A program made the position numbers and the translations under genes. A model generated the notes under the pieces. That model saw only the letters and a list, made by a program, of their open reading frames with translations. It searched no databases and had not been told where the DNA came from. Of a stretch of 64,000 bases of DNA, positions 26,257 through 36,705 are shown piece by piece (position 1 is the stretch's first letter; the number at the start of each line of letters is the position of its first letter). Source of the DNA: an uncultured Pelagimonas sp. (GTDB taxonomy: Bacteria > Pseudomonadota > Alphaproteobacteria > Rhodobacterales > Rhodobacteraceae); NCBI RefSeq assembly GCF_947498515.1, contig NZ_CANMKO010000002.1:248001-312000 (forward strand). Direction: 5' to 3'.

Positions 26257-27951
26257 TTATTTTTTCGCGTTTTCCATCAAGACCGTGGACACGGGGACGA
26301 TGGAGATTGAGGCGTTTTTGTCTTGCAAGCCCCACTGGATCAACCCGGAAATGGTGTTTGCGTGCAAACGCCCCAGCATGACAACCGAGCCGTCTTGTTT
26401 GGCGCGGAACACGGCCTGATCCAAGGCGCGTCGCACGGCGGCGGCGTCTTGTTTGTCACGATCCATGTCGCGGAATAGGCTAGCCGAGGGCACACCGGCT
26501 TTGGCCGCCAATTGCTGGGCGGTGTTCAATCCTTTGGGCATCATGACCAAGCCATGGCCGCTTTCAGCGAGAAAAGCAGTAGTTTGATCCGAAACGGCGC
26601 GGCTGGATTGCACGCCGCCATTTGGGTCTTCGAGAACGGCAATCGCCTCGGGGACGGCTTGCAAAGTGCCGCTCAGCGTCACTTCGACATCCGAGGGTTG
26701 GGCACCCACCGGGATATCGGCCATCGCCAGAACTTCAAACCCGAGTTTGCGATAGGCCGCTGCGGTTTTTGCAGCCTCTGGGTGGGATGGAGGAATCGCA
26801 ATGCTGACCTGAAGTGGCAAGGTTTTCAACGCCTCGGGGCCCCAAGTATCGACCTTATCGTCAATCAAAATCACCGCAATCTGCGGTTGGCCCTCGGCTG
26901 GGGTGGTTTTGGGTGTCGCTGCGAACTGGATCAAAGGAGAGGTTTGCGCTAGCGGCTTATCGACCTCAGGCGCATCATCTCCACCCAAACGAGGCAAGCG
27001 TGACGTTGTTATACCGCTATCACGGTTCAACAAGGATCCGGCAGGTTTGCCAATTGATGGGCGGCTGGCGGCCGCTTCGGGTTCTGGTTCAACCACCGCA
27101 ATCTGTGCCGGTTCTGGCCTCGGTTCAGGCTCAGGGTCTTGCGTGTCCGCCACAGGTTCCGGGATCGGCTCTTGCTCCGGTTTCACCTCTGCAACGGTTT
27201 CGGGGGCCTCTTGGGGGTCGTCCTCAACTGCGTCCTCTACAACGTCTGCCTCAATTGCAGGGACAAGATCGCCCTCCCCTTCCTCTGGCAACAAAGCGGT
27301 TTCTTCGGTTGGAACGGCGGGGGCCGGTGGCTGGGCCGGGTCTGTAGAAATATCCAACGAGGTTTCTGGCTTGGGCGCACCAGGAATATCGGCCTGTGCA
27401 ATGGCCTGAACAGGGCCATCCGTCCCGACGCTCACTTGTGCGGCCTCTGAACTTGGTTCGGCCCCGGATAGCGCGGCGGGGGCGTCACCAATTACCGGCT
27501 GTTCAGGTGAGGCTGTGTCGGCCCCAACCGCAAACGGTGCTTCGGGGGCGTCCAAGGCTCCACCCGGTGCTTGAGGCGTCTCAAACGCAGTTTCCGGAGT
27601 TGGGCGCCGCCCCGGTTTTGCCGGATCAACGGTTTCGGGTGCGGCGGCGACCTCTGTTGGCTCCGCCTTCTCAGCATCTAAGGTTGATGGCTCTGGCGCA
27701 TCTATTGCGACGTCGGCTGTATCAGGTGTTTGCGCCGGCTCTGGCTTGGCAGGCATAGCTTCTGGTGCTTGTGGAACAGGATCAGCAGGCGCAGCTTCGC
27801 TCATCTCTGGGGCCGATACCGGGGCAACAGGCGCATCATTGGCCGGTTTTAAACCGTCCTTGAGCGGCCCGGTCGCCACCGAAAGCGCCCCAACAGCCGC
27901 ACCACAAATCACCACACCCCAGATTGATCCGCTCAAAAAGCCCCGTGCCAT
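26257..27951 (-). CDS. Divergent polysaccharide deacetylase-family protein with long low-complexity linker
   Basis: The 564-residue protein starts at ATG 27951 after GAGGAACGG. One N-terminal membrane helix (residues 5-27) is followed by about 300 residues rich in Ala, Pro and Glu. A C-terminal domain from about 355 (QIAVILIDDKVDTWG, LQVSIAIPPSHPEAAKTA, GLVMMPKGLN, GSVVMLGRLHANTISGL) fits the YibQ/divergent polysaccharide deacetylase family. It probably acts in the periplasm on cell wall glycans. The linker may span the peptidoglycan layer. It is divergent from trpG. Confidence 0.85.
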   Translation of the reverse strand: MARGFLSGSIWGVVICGAAVGALSVATGPLKDGLKPANDAPVAPVSAPEMSEAAPADPVPQAPEAMPAKPEPAQTPDTADVAIDAPEPSTLDAEKAEPTEVAAAPETVDPAKPGRRPTPETAFETPQAPGGALDAPEAPFAVGADTASPEQPVIGDAPAALSGAEPSSEAAQVSVGTDGPVQAIAQADIPGAPKPETSLDISTDPAQPPAPAVPTEETALLPEEGEGDLVPAIEADVVEDAVEDDPQEAPETVAEVKPEQEPIPEPVADTQDPEPEPRPEPAQIAVVEPEPEAAASRPSIGKPAGSLLNRDSGITTSRLPRLGGDDAPEVDKPLAQTSPLIQFAATPKTTPAEGQPQIAVILIDDKVDTWGPEALKTLPLQVSIAIPPSHPEAAKTAAAYRKLGFEVLAMADIPVGAQPSDVEVTLSGTLQAVPEAIAVLEDPNGGVQSSRAVSDQTTAFLAESGHGLVMMPKGLNTAQQLAAKAGVPSASLFRDMDRDKQDAAAVRRALDQAVFRAKQDGSVVMLGRLHANTISGLIQWGLQDKNASISIVPVSTVLMENAKK

Positions 27952-28095
27952 GTGCCGTTCCTCACCCGTTCTTTGCCCATTGCGTGCTATATCGCACTTG
28001 TCCTGAGAGACCCGCGCCCCTTGACGCCGGTCTGACTGCCTGTGCATGTATACCGCGACCAAGCGGCCCGCCGCCACCCATAACAGCGTAGACCC

Positions 28096-28677
28096 ATGCT
28101 TCTTCTGATAGATAACTATGACAGCTTTACCTACAACCTTGTTCACTACTTGGGCGAATTGGGCGCTGATGTCGTTGTTCACCGCAATGACGCGCTAAAC
28201 GTGCAAGAGGCGATGGCGCTGAAACCGTCGTCCATTCTGCTGTCGCCCGGCCCCTGTGATCCCGATCAGGCGGGCATTTGTCTGGCCCTGACCGAGGCCG
28301 CCGCCGAAACCCGCACCCCGTTGATGGGCGTGTGTTTGGGGCATCAAACCATTGGTCAGGCTTTTGGCGGCACGGTTGTGCGCCACGACGAAATCGTTCA
28401 CGGCAAAATGGGTGAGATCAAGCACGAAGGCAAAGGTGTCTTCAAAGGCCTGCCCTCGCCGCTTCTTGGCACACGCTATCATTCCTTGGTGGTGCGCCGC
28501 GATGATTTGCCCTCCTGTCTTCAGGTCACAGCCGAGCTGGAAGATGGCACCATCATGGGGCTGCAACACGAAAGCCTGCCGATCCAAGGCGTGCAATTCC
28601 ACCCGGAATCGATCCGCTCGGAACATGGGCACGCGATGCTGCAAAATTTTCTTGATCTGACAAAGGAACCAGCATGA
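28096..28677 (+). CDS. trpG: Anthranilate/aminodeoxychorismate synthase glutamine amidotransferase
   Basis: The 193-residue class I amidotransferase supplies ammonia from glutamine to anthranilate synthase (and often to PabB). The nucleophile C80 is in MGVCLGHQ and the catalytic His-Glu pair in VQFHPESI. The stop overlaps the trpD start (ATGA at 28674-28677), so translation is coupled. No trp leader peptide or attenuator was seen in the 144-bp upstream gap. trpE is outside the window. Confidence 0.95.
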   Translation: MLLLIDNYDSFTYNLVHYLGELGADVVVHRNDALNVQEAMALKPSSILLSPGPCDPDQAGICLALTEAAAETRTPLMGVCLGHQTIGQAFGGTVVRHDEIVHGKMGEIKHEGKGVFKGLPSPLLGTRYHSLVVRRDDLPSCLQVTAELEDGTIMGLQHESLPIQGVQFHPESIRSEHGHAMLQNFLDLTKEPA

Positions 28678-29693
28678 GCGATCTGCTGAAACCGCTGATT
28701 GGCGCCGCCGCTGATCGCCCGTTGACCCGTGATGAAGCCGAACAAGCCTTTACCGTTTTGTTCGAAGGTGACGCCACCCCGGCCCAGATTGCCGGCCTGT
28801 TGATGGCGTTGCGCACCCGTGGCGAAACCGTTGATGAATATTCCGCCGCCGCCGCCGTGATGCGCGCAAAATGCAACGCGGTTAAGGCCCCCAGTGGCGC
28901 GATGGACATTGTCGGCACCGGCGGGGACGGCAAAGGCACGTTGAACATTTCCACCGCCACCGCCTTTGTTGTGGCGGGTGCCGGCCAGGTTGTCGCCAAA
29001 CACGGCAATCGCAACCTGTCATCGAAATCCGGGGCCGCCGATGCGCTTGGTCAGATGGGCATCAACGTCATGATCGGCGCGGATGTTGTTGAAAAGGCGC
29101 TGGCCGATGTCGGCATCTGTTTCATGATGGCCCCGATGCACCACCCGGCGATGAAGCATGTCATGCCGGTGCGTATGGAGCTTGGCACGCGCACGATTTT
29201 CAACATCCTCGGGCCGTTGACCAACCCGGCGGGTGCGAAACGTCAATTGACCGGGGCCTTTACCCGCGATTTGATCCGCCCGATGGCCGAAACTCTGGGT
29301 CAGCTTGGCTCGGAACGCGCGTGGTTGGTGCACGGCTCCGATGGTACGGATGAGCTGGCGATCTCCGGGATCAGCTGGGTCGCCGCCCTCGAAGAGGATG
29401 GTAGTATTCACGAAGCAGAACTGCACCCCGAAGACGCAGGCCTGCCGCTCCATCCGTTCGAAGACATCCTTGGCGGCACACCAGAGGACAACGCCGTTGC
29501 CTTCCGTGCCTTGTTGGACGGAGAACATTCGGCTTACCGCGATGCGGTTTTGCTAAATTCGGCGGCGGCATTGACCGTGGCGGGCAAGGCGGCTGACTTG
29601 CGGGTTGGTGTCGAAATGGCGCGCGAAAGCATCGACAGCGGCGCGGCCAAAGCCAAGATCGAAGCCCTGGCCAAAGCGACACAAGCCGCCTGA
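28674..29693 (+). CDS. trpD: Anthranilate phosphoribosyltransferase
   Basis: The 339-residue enzyme transfers phosphoribose from PRPP to anthranilate. The [14 protein letters not shown] glycine-rich PRPP loop and [18 protein letters not shown] signature are intact. It is coupled to trpG by a 4-bp overlap. In this genome an ung gene, rather than trpC, comes next. Confidence 0.97.
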   Translation: MSDLLKPLIGAAADRPLTRDEAEQAFTVLFEGDATPAQIAGLLMALRTRGETVDEYSAAAAVMRAKCNAVKAPSGAMDIVGTGGDGKGTLNISTATAFVVAGAGQVVAKHGNRNLSSKSGAADALGQMGINVMIGADVVEKALADVGICFMMAPMHHPAMKHVMPVRMELGTRTIFNILGPLTNPAGAKRQLTGAFTRDLIRPMAETLGQLGSERAWLVHGSDGTDELAISGISWVAALEEDGSIHEAELHPEDAGLPLHPFEDILGGTPEDNAVAFRALLDGEHSAYRDAVLLNSAAALTVAGKAADLRVGVEMARESIDSGAAKAKIEALAKATQAA

Positions 29694-29735
29694 TCCTCGC
29701 TAGGAACTTCGGATTTCACAAAAGAGGAGATCAGC

Positions 29736-30383
29736 ATGTCTTTGACAGGTCCAACAGCTTGGGCTGATCTCCCATTCTTTGCCGATGATTTGCCCGAAAT
29801 CGCGCGCAAGCTTGACCAAGATGCGCGAGACATCCTTCCGCCCCGACACCAAGTTTTTGCTGCGCTTGAAGCCTGCCGCCCTGAGGATGTCAAAGTGGTG
29901 ATCCTTGGCCAAGACCCCTACCCGACCCCCGGCCACGCCCATGGATTGGCTTTTTCGGTGGAACCGGGTGTGAAGCTCCCCCGCAGTTTGACCAATATCT
30001 ACAAAGAAATGGTCGAGGATTTGGGCAGTGCCCCGATCACCGGCGATTTGCGCGGCTGGGCGACCCAAGGGGTTTTGCTTTTGAACACTGCGCTGACCGT
30101 TCCCGCCGGTGAGGCCAACGGCCACAAGAAACTCGGCTGGGCCAAATTGACCGAGCAGGTCTTGACCCGCCTCTGCGAAAGCCCGCGCGCTTTTGTGCTT
30201 TGGGGTGGCCACGCCCAAGGCTTTGCGCCGCATATCACCGGCGATCAACACCTGATATTGAAAACCGCACATCCCTCGCCGCTTTCGGCCCGGCGCGGCT
30301 TTTTCGGCTCCCGCCCCTTTTCCAAGGTCAACGACTGGCTTAAAGCCAATGGAAACACTGAGATTAACTGGACATCCTCATGA
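29736..30383 (+). CDS. ung: Uracil-DNA glycosylase, family 1
   Basis: The 215-residue repair enzyme removes uracil from DNA. Motif A is [13 protein letters not shown] with the water-activating D60; the common YH is YP here, a variant seen in some family members. The uracil-contact motif is HPSPLSA (H179). A GAGGAGATCAGC ribosome-binding site precedes the ATG. Its stop overlaps the trpC start (30380-30383), so it is fully embedded in the tryptophan operon. Confidence 0.93.
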   Translation: MSLTGPTAWADLPFFADDLPEIARKLDQDARDILPPRHQVFAALEACRPEDVKVVILGQDPYPTPGHAHGLAFSVEPGVKLPRSLTNIYKEMVEDLGSAPITGDLRGWATQGVLLLNTALTVPAGEANGHKKLGWAKLTEQVLTRLCESPRAFVLWGGHAQGFAPHITGDQHLILKTAHPSPLSARRGFFGSRPFSKVNDWLKANGNTEINWTSS

Positions 30384-31183
30384 GCACGACCATTCTTGAC
30401 AAGATCAAAGCCTACAAGCTTGAAGAAGTGGCCGCCGACAAAGCGTCCCGTTCCCTAGCCGAGGTCGAGGCCGCCGCGCGCGAGGCATCACCGGTGCGTG
30501 GCTTTGCCGACCGTTTGTTTGCCGCCGAAAAAACCGGCTATGGTCTGATTTCCGAAGTCAAGAAAGCCTCCCCTTCCAAAGGGTTGATCCGCGCCGATTT
30601 CGAACCGGCCAAATTGGCCAAAGCCTATGAGGACGGCGGCGCGACTTGCCTGTCCGTGTTGACCGACACGCCGAGCTTTCAAGGCGCAAAAGAGTTTTTG
30701 GTCGCCGCACGCGAAGCCACCAACATGCCCGCCCTGCGCAAAGATTTCATGTATGATACCTATCAGGTCGCAGAGGCGCGCGCGCTTGGGGCCGATTGCA
30801 TCTTGATCATCATGGCAAGCGTGTCGGACGCCCAAGCCCAAGAGCTTGAAGATGCTGCCTTTTCATGGGGTATGGATGCCTTGATCGAAACCCATGATGC
30901 GCCAGAAATGGAACGCGCCCTGCGGTTGAAATCCAAGCTGATCGGGGTGAACAACCGCAACCTTAAAACCTTTGAGACCACCTTGGATACCACCCGCGAT
31001 TTGGCCAAAATGGTGCCATCTGACCGGATGCTGATATCGGAATCCGGGTTAAACACGCCCAAGGACCTTGCCGATATGGCCGCCCATGGCGCGCGGACCT
31101 TCCTCATCGGTGAAAGCCTGATGCGCAAGGACGACGTGCGCGCCGCCACCCGAACTCTGCTGGCCAACCCGGTTTCTGCGTAA
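30380..31183 (+). CDS. trpC: Indole-3-glycerol phosphate synthase
   Basis: The 267-residue TIM-barrel enzyme closes the indole ring. [11 protein letters not shown] with the catalytic Lys, the KDFMYD strand and [11 protein letters not shown] (substrate loop) are all present, as is ISESGL. It is coupled to ung by overlap. It ends 13 bp before moaC, which links tryptophan and molybdenum-cofactor synthesis in one transcript, as is common in this family. Confidence 0.97.
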   Translation: MSTTILDKIKAYKLEEVAADKASRSLAEVEAAAREASPVRGFADRLFAAEKTGYGLISEVKKASPSKGLIRADFEPAKLAKAYEDGGATCLSVLTDTPSFQGAKEFLVAAREATNMPALRKDFMYDTYQVAEARALGADCILIIMASVSDAQAQELEDAAFSWGMDALIETHDAPEMERALRLKSKLIGVNNRNLKTFETTLDTTRDLAKMVPSDRMLISESGLNTPKDLADMAAHGARTFLIGESLMRKDDVRAATRTLLANPVSA

Positions 31184-31196
31184 ATAAGGACATGAC

Positions 31197-31673
31197 ATGA
31201 GCGACCTGACCCATTTCAACGAAGACGGCCATGCCCATATGGTCGACGTGTCCGACAAAGCCGTCACATCGCGAGTTGCGACGGCTGAGGGCTGGGTCAA
31301 GATGGCCCCAGAGACCTTTGCATTGATCACCGAAGGACGCGCCAAAAAGGGCGACGTAATCGGCGTGGCGCGTTTGGCGGGCATCATGGGCGCCAAGAAA
31401 ACCCCCGACTTGATCCCGCTTTGCCACCCCTTGCCCGTCACCAAAGTTTCGGTCGACCTGACCCAAGACCCCGATCTTCCCGGCTTGCGGATTGAGGCGA
31501 CGGTCAAGACCACCGGCCAAACCGGCGTCGAAATGGAAGCGTTGACGGCCGTCTCGATCGCCGCGCTAACGGTCTATGATATGGTCAAAGCGGTGGACAA
31601 AGCCATGGAGATCGGCGGCACCCGCGTCATCTTGAAAGATGGCGGAAAGTCAGGACGTTACGAGGCATCATGA
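31197..31673 (+). CDS. moaC: Cyclic pyranopterin monophosphate synthase
   Basis: The 158-residue protein has the MoaC features: [20 protein letters not shown] with catalytic Lys residues, [16 protein letters not shown], and [20 protein letters not shown]. It converts the MoaA product to cPMP. The stop overlaps the start of the GIY-YIG gene by ATGA. Confidence 0.97.
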   Translation: MSDLTHFNEDGHAHMVDVSDKAVTSRVATAEGWVKMAPETFALITEGRAKKGDVIGVARLAGIMGAKKTPDLIPLCHPLPVTKVSVDLTQDPDLPGLRIEATVKTTGQTGVEMEALTAVSIAALTVYDMVKAVDKAMEIGGTRVILKDGGKSGRYEAS

Positions 31674-32572
31674 ACAAAGGTCGGTCCCTTGAGTTGTATT
31701 TCGTTGACGGTCGCCCCGATGGGATGTTGACCGCCGAAGTGTTCAATTGGACCGGCCATGTATTGCGTATTCCTAAAATCCGTTTGCCGGATGGATTGCG
31801 TCGCCCAGAAGCCAAGCAGACCGGCGTTTACGTGTTGCTTGGACAAGATGAGACAGGCGCGCTTGCCTATATCGGCGAGGCCGAAAACATGGCCGACCGT
31901 CTACGCCAGCATGCCAGCCAAAAAGAGTGGTGGGACGAGGCCGTATTGGTGACAACGGCCGGTGATGGGCTTCACAAAGCGCATGTCAAATACCTCGAAA
32001 GCCGTTTGGTTGAGATCGCCAAAGATGCAGGTGTGATGCGGCTGGAAAACGGCAACATCCCCCCCAAGGCAAGCCTGAACGAAGCTGCCACGGCCAACAT
32101 GGAAAGCTTTTTGGACACGCTACACATGGTGCTTCCGGCCATTCGTGTGGATATGTTTCAGACGAGAACCCGTCAGAATCTGATACTCGACGCCTCCAAG
32201 TCCATCGGGCAAAATGACAATCCTACAACGTTCTATTTCACTGTAAAAAGAAACGATCTTTCAGCAAGCGCTGTAGTCGCTGGTGACGAGTTCATACTCC
32301 AAAAAGGGTCTAGAGTTCGTTCACAGTGGGCTGGTGATCGCAAACAGAATACGCACTACTGGAAACTTCACGATGAATTGGTAGCCAAAGGCACAATTCG
32401 ATTGACCAACGGACAAGCGATACTGGCTGAGAATGTCGCTTTCTCCAGCCCTTCCGCTGCTGCGGCTATTGTAGCGGGCCGTTCCTCCAACGGTCGGACA
32501 TCTTGGAAAACCCAAGGCGGCAAAACCTACGCCGAATGGGAAGAAGAACAACTTGAAAAGGTCGATGAATGA
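31670..32572 (+). CDS. GIY-YIG nuclease-family protein with DUF4357-type C-terminus
   Basis: The 300-residue protein has a GIY-YIG-like N-terminal domain (GVYVLLGQ at about 47-54, [18 protein letters not shown] at about 61-78, followed by [10 protein letters not shown]) and a C-terminal region ([18 protein letters not shown] ... [20 protein letters not shown]) typical of DUF4357. It overlaps moaC and moeA by 4 bp on each side. The middle and C-terminal part looks lower in GC than the flanking genes, as if acquired. The role could be DNA cleavage, repair or defence; none is proven. Confidence 0.85.
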   Translation: MNKGRSLELYFVDGRPDGMLTAEVFNWTGHVLRIPKIRLPDGLRRPEAKQTGVYVLLGQDETGALAYIGEAENMADRLRQHASQKEWWDEAVLVTTAGDGLHKAHVKYLESRLVEIAKDAGVMRLENGNIPPKASLNEAATANMESFLDTLHMVLPAIRVDMFQTRTRQNLILDASKSIGQNDNPTTFYFTVKRNDLSASAVVAGDEFILQKGSRVRSQWAGDRKQNTHYWKLHDELVAKGTIRLTNGQAILAENVAFSSPSAAAAIVAGRSSNGRTSWKTQGGKTYAEWEEEQLEKVDE

Positions 32573-33732
32573 TCTCCGTATCCCAAGCGCTTGACCATCT
32601 TTTTGCCCTCGCCAAACCCTTGGCCTCTGAAGAGGTGCCTTTGATCCAAGCCGCCGGGCGGGTGATGGTCAAACCGGTACAGGCGCGGCGTGATCAACCG
32701 CCTTTTGCCGCCTCGGCGATGGACGGATACGGCACGATAAATCCTGAGGAGGGTCAAAAGCTCAAGGTCGTAGGGGAGGCCGCGGCCGGACACCGGTTTG
32801 ACGGCGATATCCCCGCTGGGTCCTGCATTCGTATCTTTACCGGCGCGCCGGTGCCCGACGCCGTCACGCATGTCACCATACAGGAAAACGTCACCCGCGA
32901 GGGCGATCACATTGTGGTTAACGACTTGGGCTCGGGTGACAACATCCGCCCCGCCGGCGGCGACTTTCGCGATGGTCAAACCGTTGGCGCGCCGCGGCGT
33001 TTGACCGCCAATGACGTCGCGCTTTTGGCAGCGATGAATGTCCCGACCGTCACCGTAGCCAAGCAACCCAAGGTCGCGCTGATTTCCACCGGAGACGAAC
33101 TTGTCATGCCCGGTGAAAACCCCGGCCCGGATCAAATCATCGCCTCCAACACTTTTGGCCTTCATGCCATGTTGCGCGACCTTGGGGCCCTGCCCCGTTT
33201 GTTGCCCATTGCCCGCGATACCGAAGCCTCCCTGCGCACCGTATTTGATCTTGTGGATGATGCTGATCTGGTGATCACCATTGGCGGCGCGTCGGTTGGC
33301 GATCATGATCTTGTCGCCAAAGTCGCTGGTGATCTTGGCATGGAGCGCGCGTTCTACAAAGTCGCCATGCGTCCCGGAAAACCGTTGATGTCCGGTCGCT
33401 TAGGCGATGCGATGATGATGGGGCTTCCGGGCAATCCGGTTTCGGCGATGGTCTGTGGGCACATATTTGTCGCCCCGGTCATTCGCGCCTTGATGGGTCT
33501 TGCCCGCTCCGCCGCGCCGCGTTTCCAAACCACCCTCGCCGCCCCTATCGCCGAAAATGGCCCGCGCGAACATTATATGCGCGCCGAGGTGTCCCCGAAC
33601 GGTTTGACCGCGTTTGAGAAACAGGATTCGAGCTTGCTCAGCGTTTTGGGTGCCTCCAACGCATTGCTTGTGCGCGCGCCCAATGACCCCGCGCGCGTAG
33701 TGGGTGAAAAAGTGGACTACATCCCGCTCTAA
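32569..33732 (+). CDS. moeA: Molybdopterin molybdotransferase
   Basis: The 387-residue protein inserts molybdate into adenylated molybdopterin. PPFAASAMDGYG, the IFTGAPVPDA strand, ISTGDEL and GGASVGDHDL (MPT-binding domain), and GLPGNPVSAM are standard MoeA motifs. It begins within the GIY-YIG stop codon (ATGA). It is the last molybdenum-cofactor gene before lexA, which has its own promoter. Confidence 0.96.
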   Translation: MISVSQALDHLFALAKPLASEEVPLIQAAGRVMVKPVQARRDQPPFAASAMDGYGTINPEEGQKLKVVGEAAAGHRFDGDIPAGSCIRIFTGAPVPDAVTHVTIQENVTREGDHIVVNDLGSGDNIRPAGGDFRDGQTVGAPRRLTANDVALLAAMNVPTVTVAKQPKVALISTGDELVMPGENPGPDQIIASNTFGLHAMLRDLGALPRLLPIARDTEASLRTVFDLVDDADLVITIGGASVGDHDLVAKVAGDLGMERAFYKVAMRPGKPLMSGRLGDAMMMGLPGNPVSAMVCGHIFVAPVIRALMGLARSAAPRFQTTLAAPIAENGPREHYMRAEVSPNGLTAFEKQDSSLLSVLGASNALLVRAPNDPARVVGEKVDYIPL

Positions 33733-33764
33733 ATGAACCTCTGGTTGATTTACCCACAGATCCG

Positions 33765-33793
33765 TTGACACAAAACGAGAACAGGGGTAGAAC
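33765..33793 (+). promoter_or_regulatory. lexA promoter with alphaproteobacterial SOS box
   Basis: TTGACA at 33765-33770 and TAGAAC at 33788-33793 are spaced 17 bp and form a good -35/-10 pair. GAAC-N7-GAAC at 33779-33793, the known alphaproteobacterial LexA site in reverse orientation, covers the -10. This predicts autorepression of lexA. Confidence 0.88.
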
Positions 33794-33822
33794 AAAACCT
33801 GACACGAGGTTGGGAGCAGACC

Positions 33823-34518
33823 ATGCTGACAAAAAAGCAATTGGACCTTTTGGACTTTATTAACAAGCGCATGACCCGAGACGGCGTGCCGCCTAGTTTT
33901 GATGAAATGAAAGACGCGTTGGACCTGCGATCCAAGTCCGGGATTCACCGGTTGATCACCGCCTTGGAAGAGCGTGGATTTATTCGCCGGTTGGCCCATC
34001 GCGCCCGCGCTATTGAAATTGTCAAACTCCCCGAAAGCCTTGGGGGTGCCCCCGCCGGGTTCCGTCCGCAGGTGATTGATGGTGATCGCCCTGATAGCAC
34101 GCCAAGCGCCGCGCAAAACATCGCCAATGGTGCGATTGCCAAGCTTCCCTTGATGGGCCGCATTGCGGCAGGTCAACCGATTGAGGCGATCAATGACGTT
34201 CCACCCGGTGTGATGGTGCCGGGACAGATGGTTCAGGGTGCCGGAAAACACTACGCCCTTGAAGTCAAAGGCGATTCCATGATCGACGCCGGTATCAACG
34301 ATGGTGATGTTGTTGTGATCCGCGAAAGCAATGACGCCGCCGAAGGGGATATCGTTGTCGCTCAGGTCGAAGGTTATGAGGCGACTTTGAAACGCTTTCG
34401 CCGCCGCGGTGGCATGATCGTACTTGAGGCTGCGAACCCAGCGTATGAATCGCGCGTTCTCCCCGAAGGTGCGGTAAGCGTGCAGGGCCGTTTGGTGGGT
34501 TTGATACGCACCTACTGA
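33823..34518 (+). CDS. lexA: LexA repressor
   Basis: The 231-residue SOS repressor has an N-terminal winged HTH ([20 protein letters not shown]), a cleavage site A116-G117, and the Ser/Lys dyad S152 (GDSMIDAG) and K190 (ATLKRF). It is preceded by its own promoter and SOS box. Its stop overlaps the convergent comEC stop by 7 bp. The TTGGGAG at 33811 serves as ribosome-binding site. Confidence 0.97.
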   Translation: MLTKKQLDLLDFINKRMTRDGVPPSFDEMKDALDLRSKSGIHRLITALEERGFIRRLAHRARAIEIVKLPESLGGAPAGFRPQVIDGDRPDSTPSAAQNIANGAIAKLPLMGRIAAGQPIEAINDVPPGVMVPGQMVQGAGKHYALEVKGDSMIDAGINDGDVVVIRESNDAAEGDIVVAQVEGYEATLKRFRRRGGMIVLEAANPAYESRVLPEGAVSVQGRLVGLIRTY

Positions 34519-36584
34519 GCCTTTTTGGCAAGGCGGAGGGGTTCCTGCTTGGCCCCATGCCACAGCCGAATGCCCGAGGTTTGACGGTCCGTCACCATGC
34601 GCCATCCGTCATCCTCGGCCCAAAAGGCCACCGAACCGGTATAGCGTAAGCGCGCCGGATCGAAGACATCACAGGCCCCATTTGGCTGCGCATTGGCGCT
34701 TGCCACCACAATTTGGCCCGCCGAACAAAGCTCTAGCGTTGCGACAGCGCGCTTGCCCTGCAAATGAATGACCTCCTTGGCCCCGATTTGCGCCCGTGCC
34801 ACTCGGGCTTCTATTGACCCCGGCCATCGACCTGCTGCGTCCCGTTGAGACCCGGCAAACCCATCATTTTCCAACCAATTCTCGGCGACGAATCCCGACC
34901 CCTTGGGCCGCGACAAGGCCCGCCCGTGATCGGTCATGACGCCGACCAAGGTGCCGGTGTCCGAAATCAACAAGGCGGGACGTTCCGTTCCCATCCAAAG
35001 GAAAACGGCCAAGGCGGCGGGCGCAAGCCCAACCAACCGCCCCGTGCCGCGCCACAAACACAGGATCAGGCCACCTATCGCCAGCAATGGTAAAACCCGA
35101 CCATCCGGGGCGATGACGGCGCGTGTCACTCCTTCCCAGCTGGCAACCCACTGAGCGACGCCCAAAATCCAATCCAAGCCCAAGGCCATCAGGTTCAGCG
35201 CGATCCAATCAAGCCCGAAAGGCATCAACAAAGCGGCCAAAACCGCCATAGGCACAACCACCAAACCCATAACCGGCACAGACAACAAATTTGCGACCAA
35301 ACCATATTGCGACAACATATTGAAATGCGCCATGCCCACAGGTGCGGTTGCCGCCCCTGCCACCGCAGAAGACACAACCAACCCCATGACGGGGGCAAAC
35401 CAGCGCGGCATTTGGCGCCCCTGTTGCCAGAGCGTGATTTGTTCAAACACGGTGATGAGGGCGGTTGTCGCGGCAAAAGACATCTGAAATCCGGGTGACA
35501 CCAAGGCTTCGGGGCGCAGCATCAAAACGACGAGCGCCGCCATGGCCACGCTTCGTAGCGACAAGGCGCGGCGATCCAACATCGTTGCGGTGAGGGCCGC
35601 CGCCGCCATGATAAAGGCGCGTTGGGTTGCGACGCTCCCCCCCGACAATGACAAATAGCCAAGTGCCGCCAGCAAGGCCCCCGCCGCCGCCAGCTTTTTC
35701 ACCGGCCAGTTGTGGCGCGCACGTGGAATGAGCAAAAGCCCAACGCGCAAGGCTGCAAAGACGAACCCAGCCAACAACCCCATGTGTAGGCCTGAAATCG
35801 CCAGCAAATGCGCAAGGTTGGTTTCACGCAGAGTGCGCAGCGTGTCCTGCCCCATGCCCGAGCGGTCCCCGGTCATCAGCGCCGCCGCAAAGGCCCCGGT
35901 TTCCCCCGGCAATAGGTTTTGCACTCGTTTCGATAGCCACATTCGCGCTTTGAACAGAACCTGCCCTTGCCCCGGTGGATCTAATAAGAGCACCGGGCTG
36001 CGGGTGTAGCCAACGCCGCCAAGTTTGAGAAACCAAGCGTGGCGACGGAAATCAAACCCCCCCGGTTCAACGGCCCCTCCGGGGGGCGACAAATGACCGG
36101 TTAAAATGATCGTGGCACCGGGTTCGGGATCAATAAACCCTTGTTTTCCATGCAAAGACACGCGAACACGTTTTGGGATTTCGTCGGGGTCCATGCGTTG
36201 AAGAACCACGCGATCCAGTGTCAGACGCACCGCATCAGAGCCAGAGCGATCAATGCCAACAATGCGCCCTTCGATAGGGCCGTAATATCGAAAGTCCAAC
36301 ACCGGACCAGAGACCATATGGGCGCGCGCACCGGCCAGCGAAAAGCCCAAAGCCACCAAGCCAACCGCCGCCATAATTGGCCCGAAAACCGGGCCTGCGC
36401 GACCTTGAAACGCGATGATCGCGGTGCCACTCAGCCCAAGCGCTATCAAAATCCACACGTCCGGTTCGGCGCGCAGGGTAAAATACGCGCCAATCCCCAC
36501 GGCCAAAAGGACCGGGGACCACGGGAACAAATACCCGCGTTGCCGCAATAAAATCGCAGCAACAATGTGATAGGCCTGTGCCAT
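34512..36584 (-). CDS. comEC: ComEC/Rec2-type DNA uptake channel protein
   Basis: The 690-residue inner membrane protein has an N-terminal DUF4131-like region with several helices, then the Competence core ([58 protein letters not shown]). It is the predicted channel for single-stranded DNA import. The soluble C-terminal part (from about 530) has no HxHxDH motif, so the metallo-beta-lactamase domain of longer ComEC proteins is degenerate or absent. It is divergent from gltX. Confidence 0.9.
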   Translation of the reverse strand: MAQAYHIVAAILLRQRGYLFPWSPVLLAVGIGAYFTLRAEPDVWILIALGLSGTAIIAFQGRAGPVFGPIMAAVGLVALGFSLAGARAHMVSGPVLDFRYYGPIEGRIVGIDRSGSDAVRLTLDRVVLQRMDPDEIPKRVRVSLHGKQGFIDPEPGATIILTGHLSPPGGAVEPGGFDFRRHAWFLKLGGVGYTRSPVLLLDPPGQGQVLFKARMWLSKRVQNLLPGETGAFAAALMTGDRSGMGQDTLRTLRETNLAHLLAISGLHMGLLAGFVFAALRVGLLLIPRARHNWPVKKLAAAGALLAALGYLSLSGGSVATQRAFIMAAAALTATMLDRRALSLRSVAMAALVVLMLRPEALVSPGFQMSFAATTALITVFEQITLWQQGRQMPRWFAPVMGLVVSSAVAGAATAPVGMAHFNMLSQYGLVANLLSVPVMGLVVVPMAVLAALLMPFGLDWIALNLMALGLDWILGVAQWVASWEGVTRAVIAPDGRVLPLLAIGGLILCLWRGTGRLVGLAPAALAVFLWMGTERPALLISDTGTLVGVMTDHGRALSRPKGSGFVAENWLENDGFAGSQRDAAGRWPGSIEARVARAQIGAKEVIHLQGKRAVATLELCSAGQIVVASANAQPNGACDVFDPARLRYTGSVAFWAEDDGWRMVTDRQTSGIRLWHGAKQEPLRLAKKAQ

Positions 36585-36705
36585 GCTTGCCTTGTAACGG
36601 CTCTGGGTAACGGCTCTGGCCTGCGCTTTGCTTGCCCTAGGCCGGGCCTGAGTTTAAGGAACAGCCCAAGCTACTCCATTCCCTGTTAGCAAAAGGTTAA
36701 CCAAG

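Noticed and set aside
33400-34605. Minus-strand frame of 401 codons across moeA and lexA
   Set aside because: Antisense shadow; it covers two well-conserved genes and the lexA promoter, and its translation lacks any family pattern.
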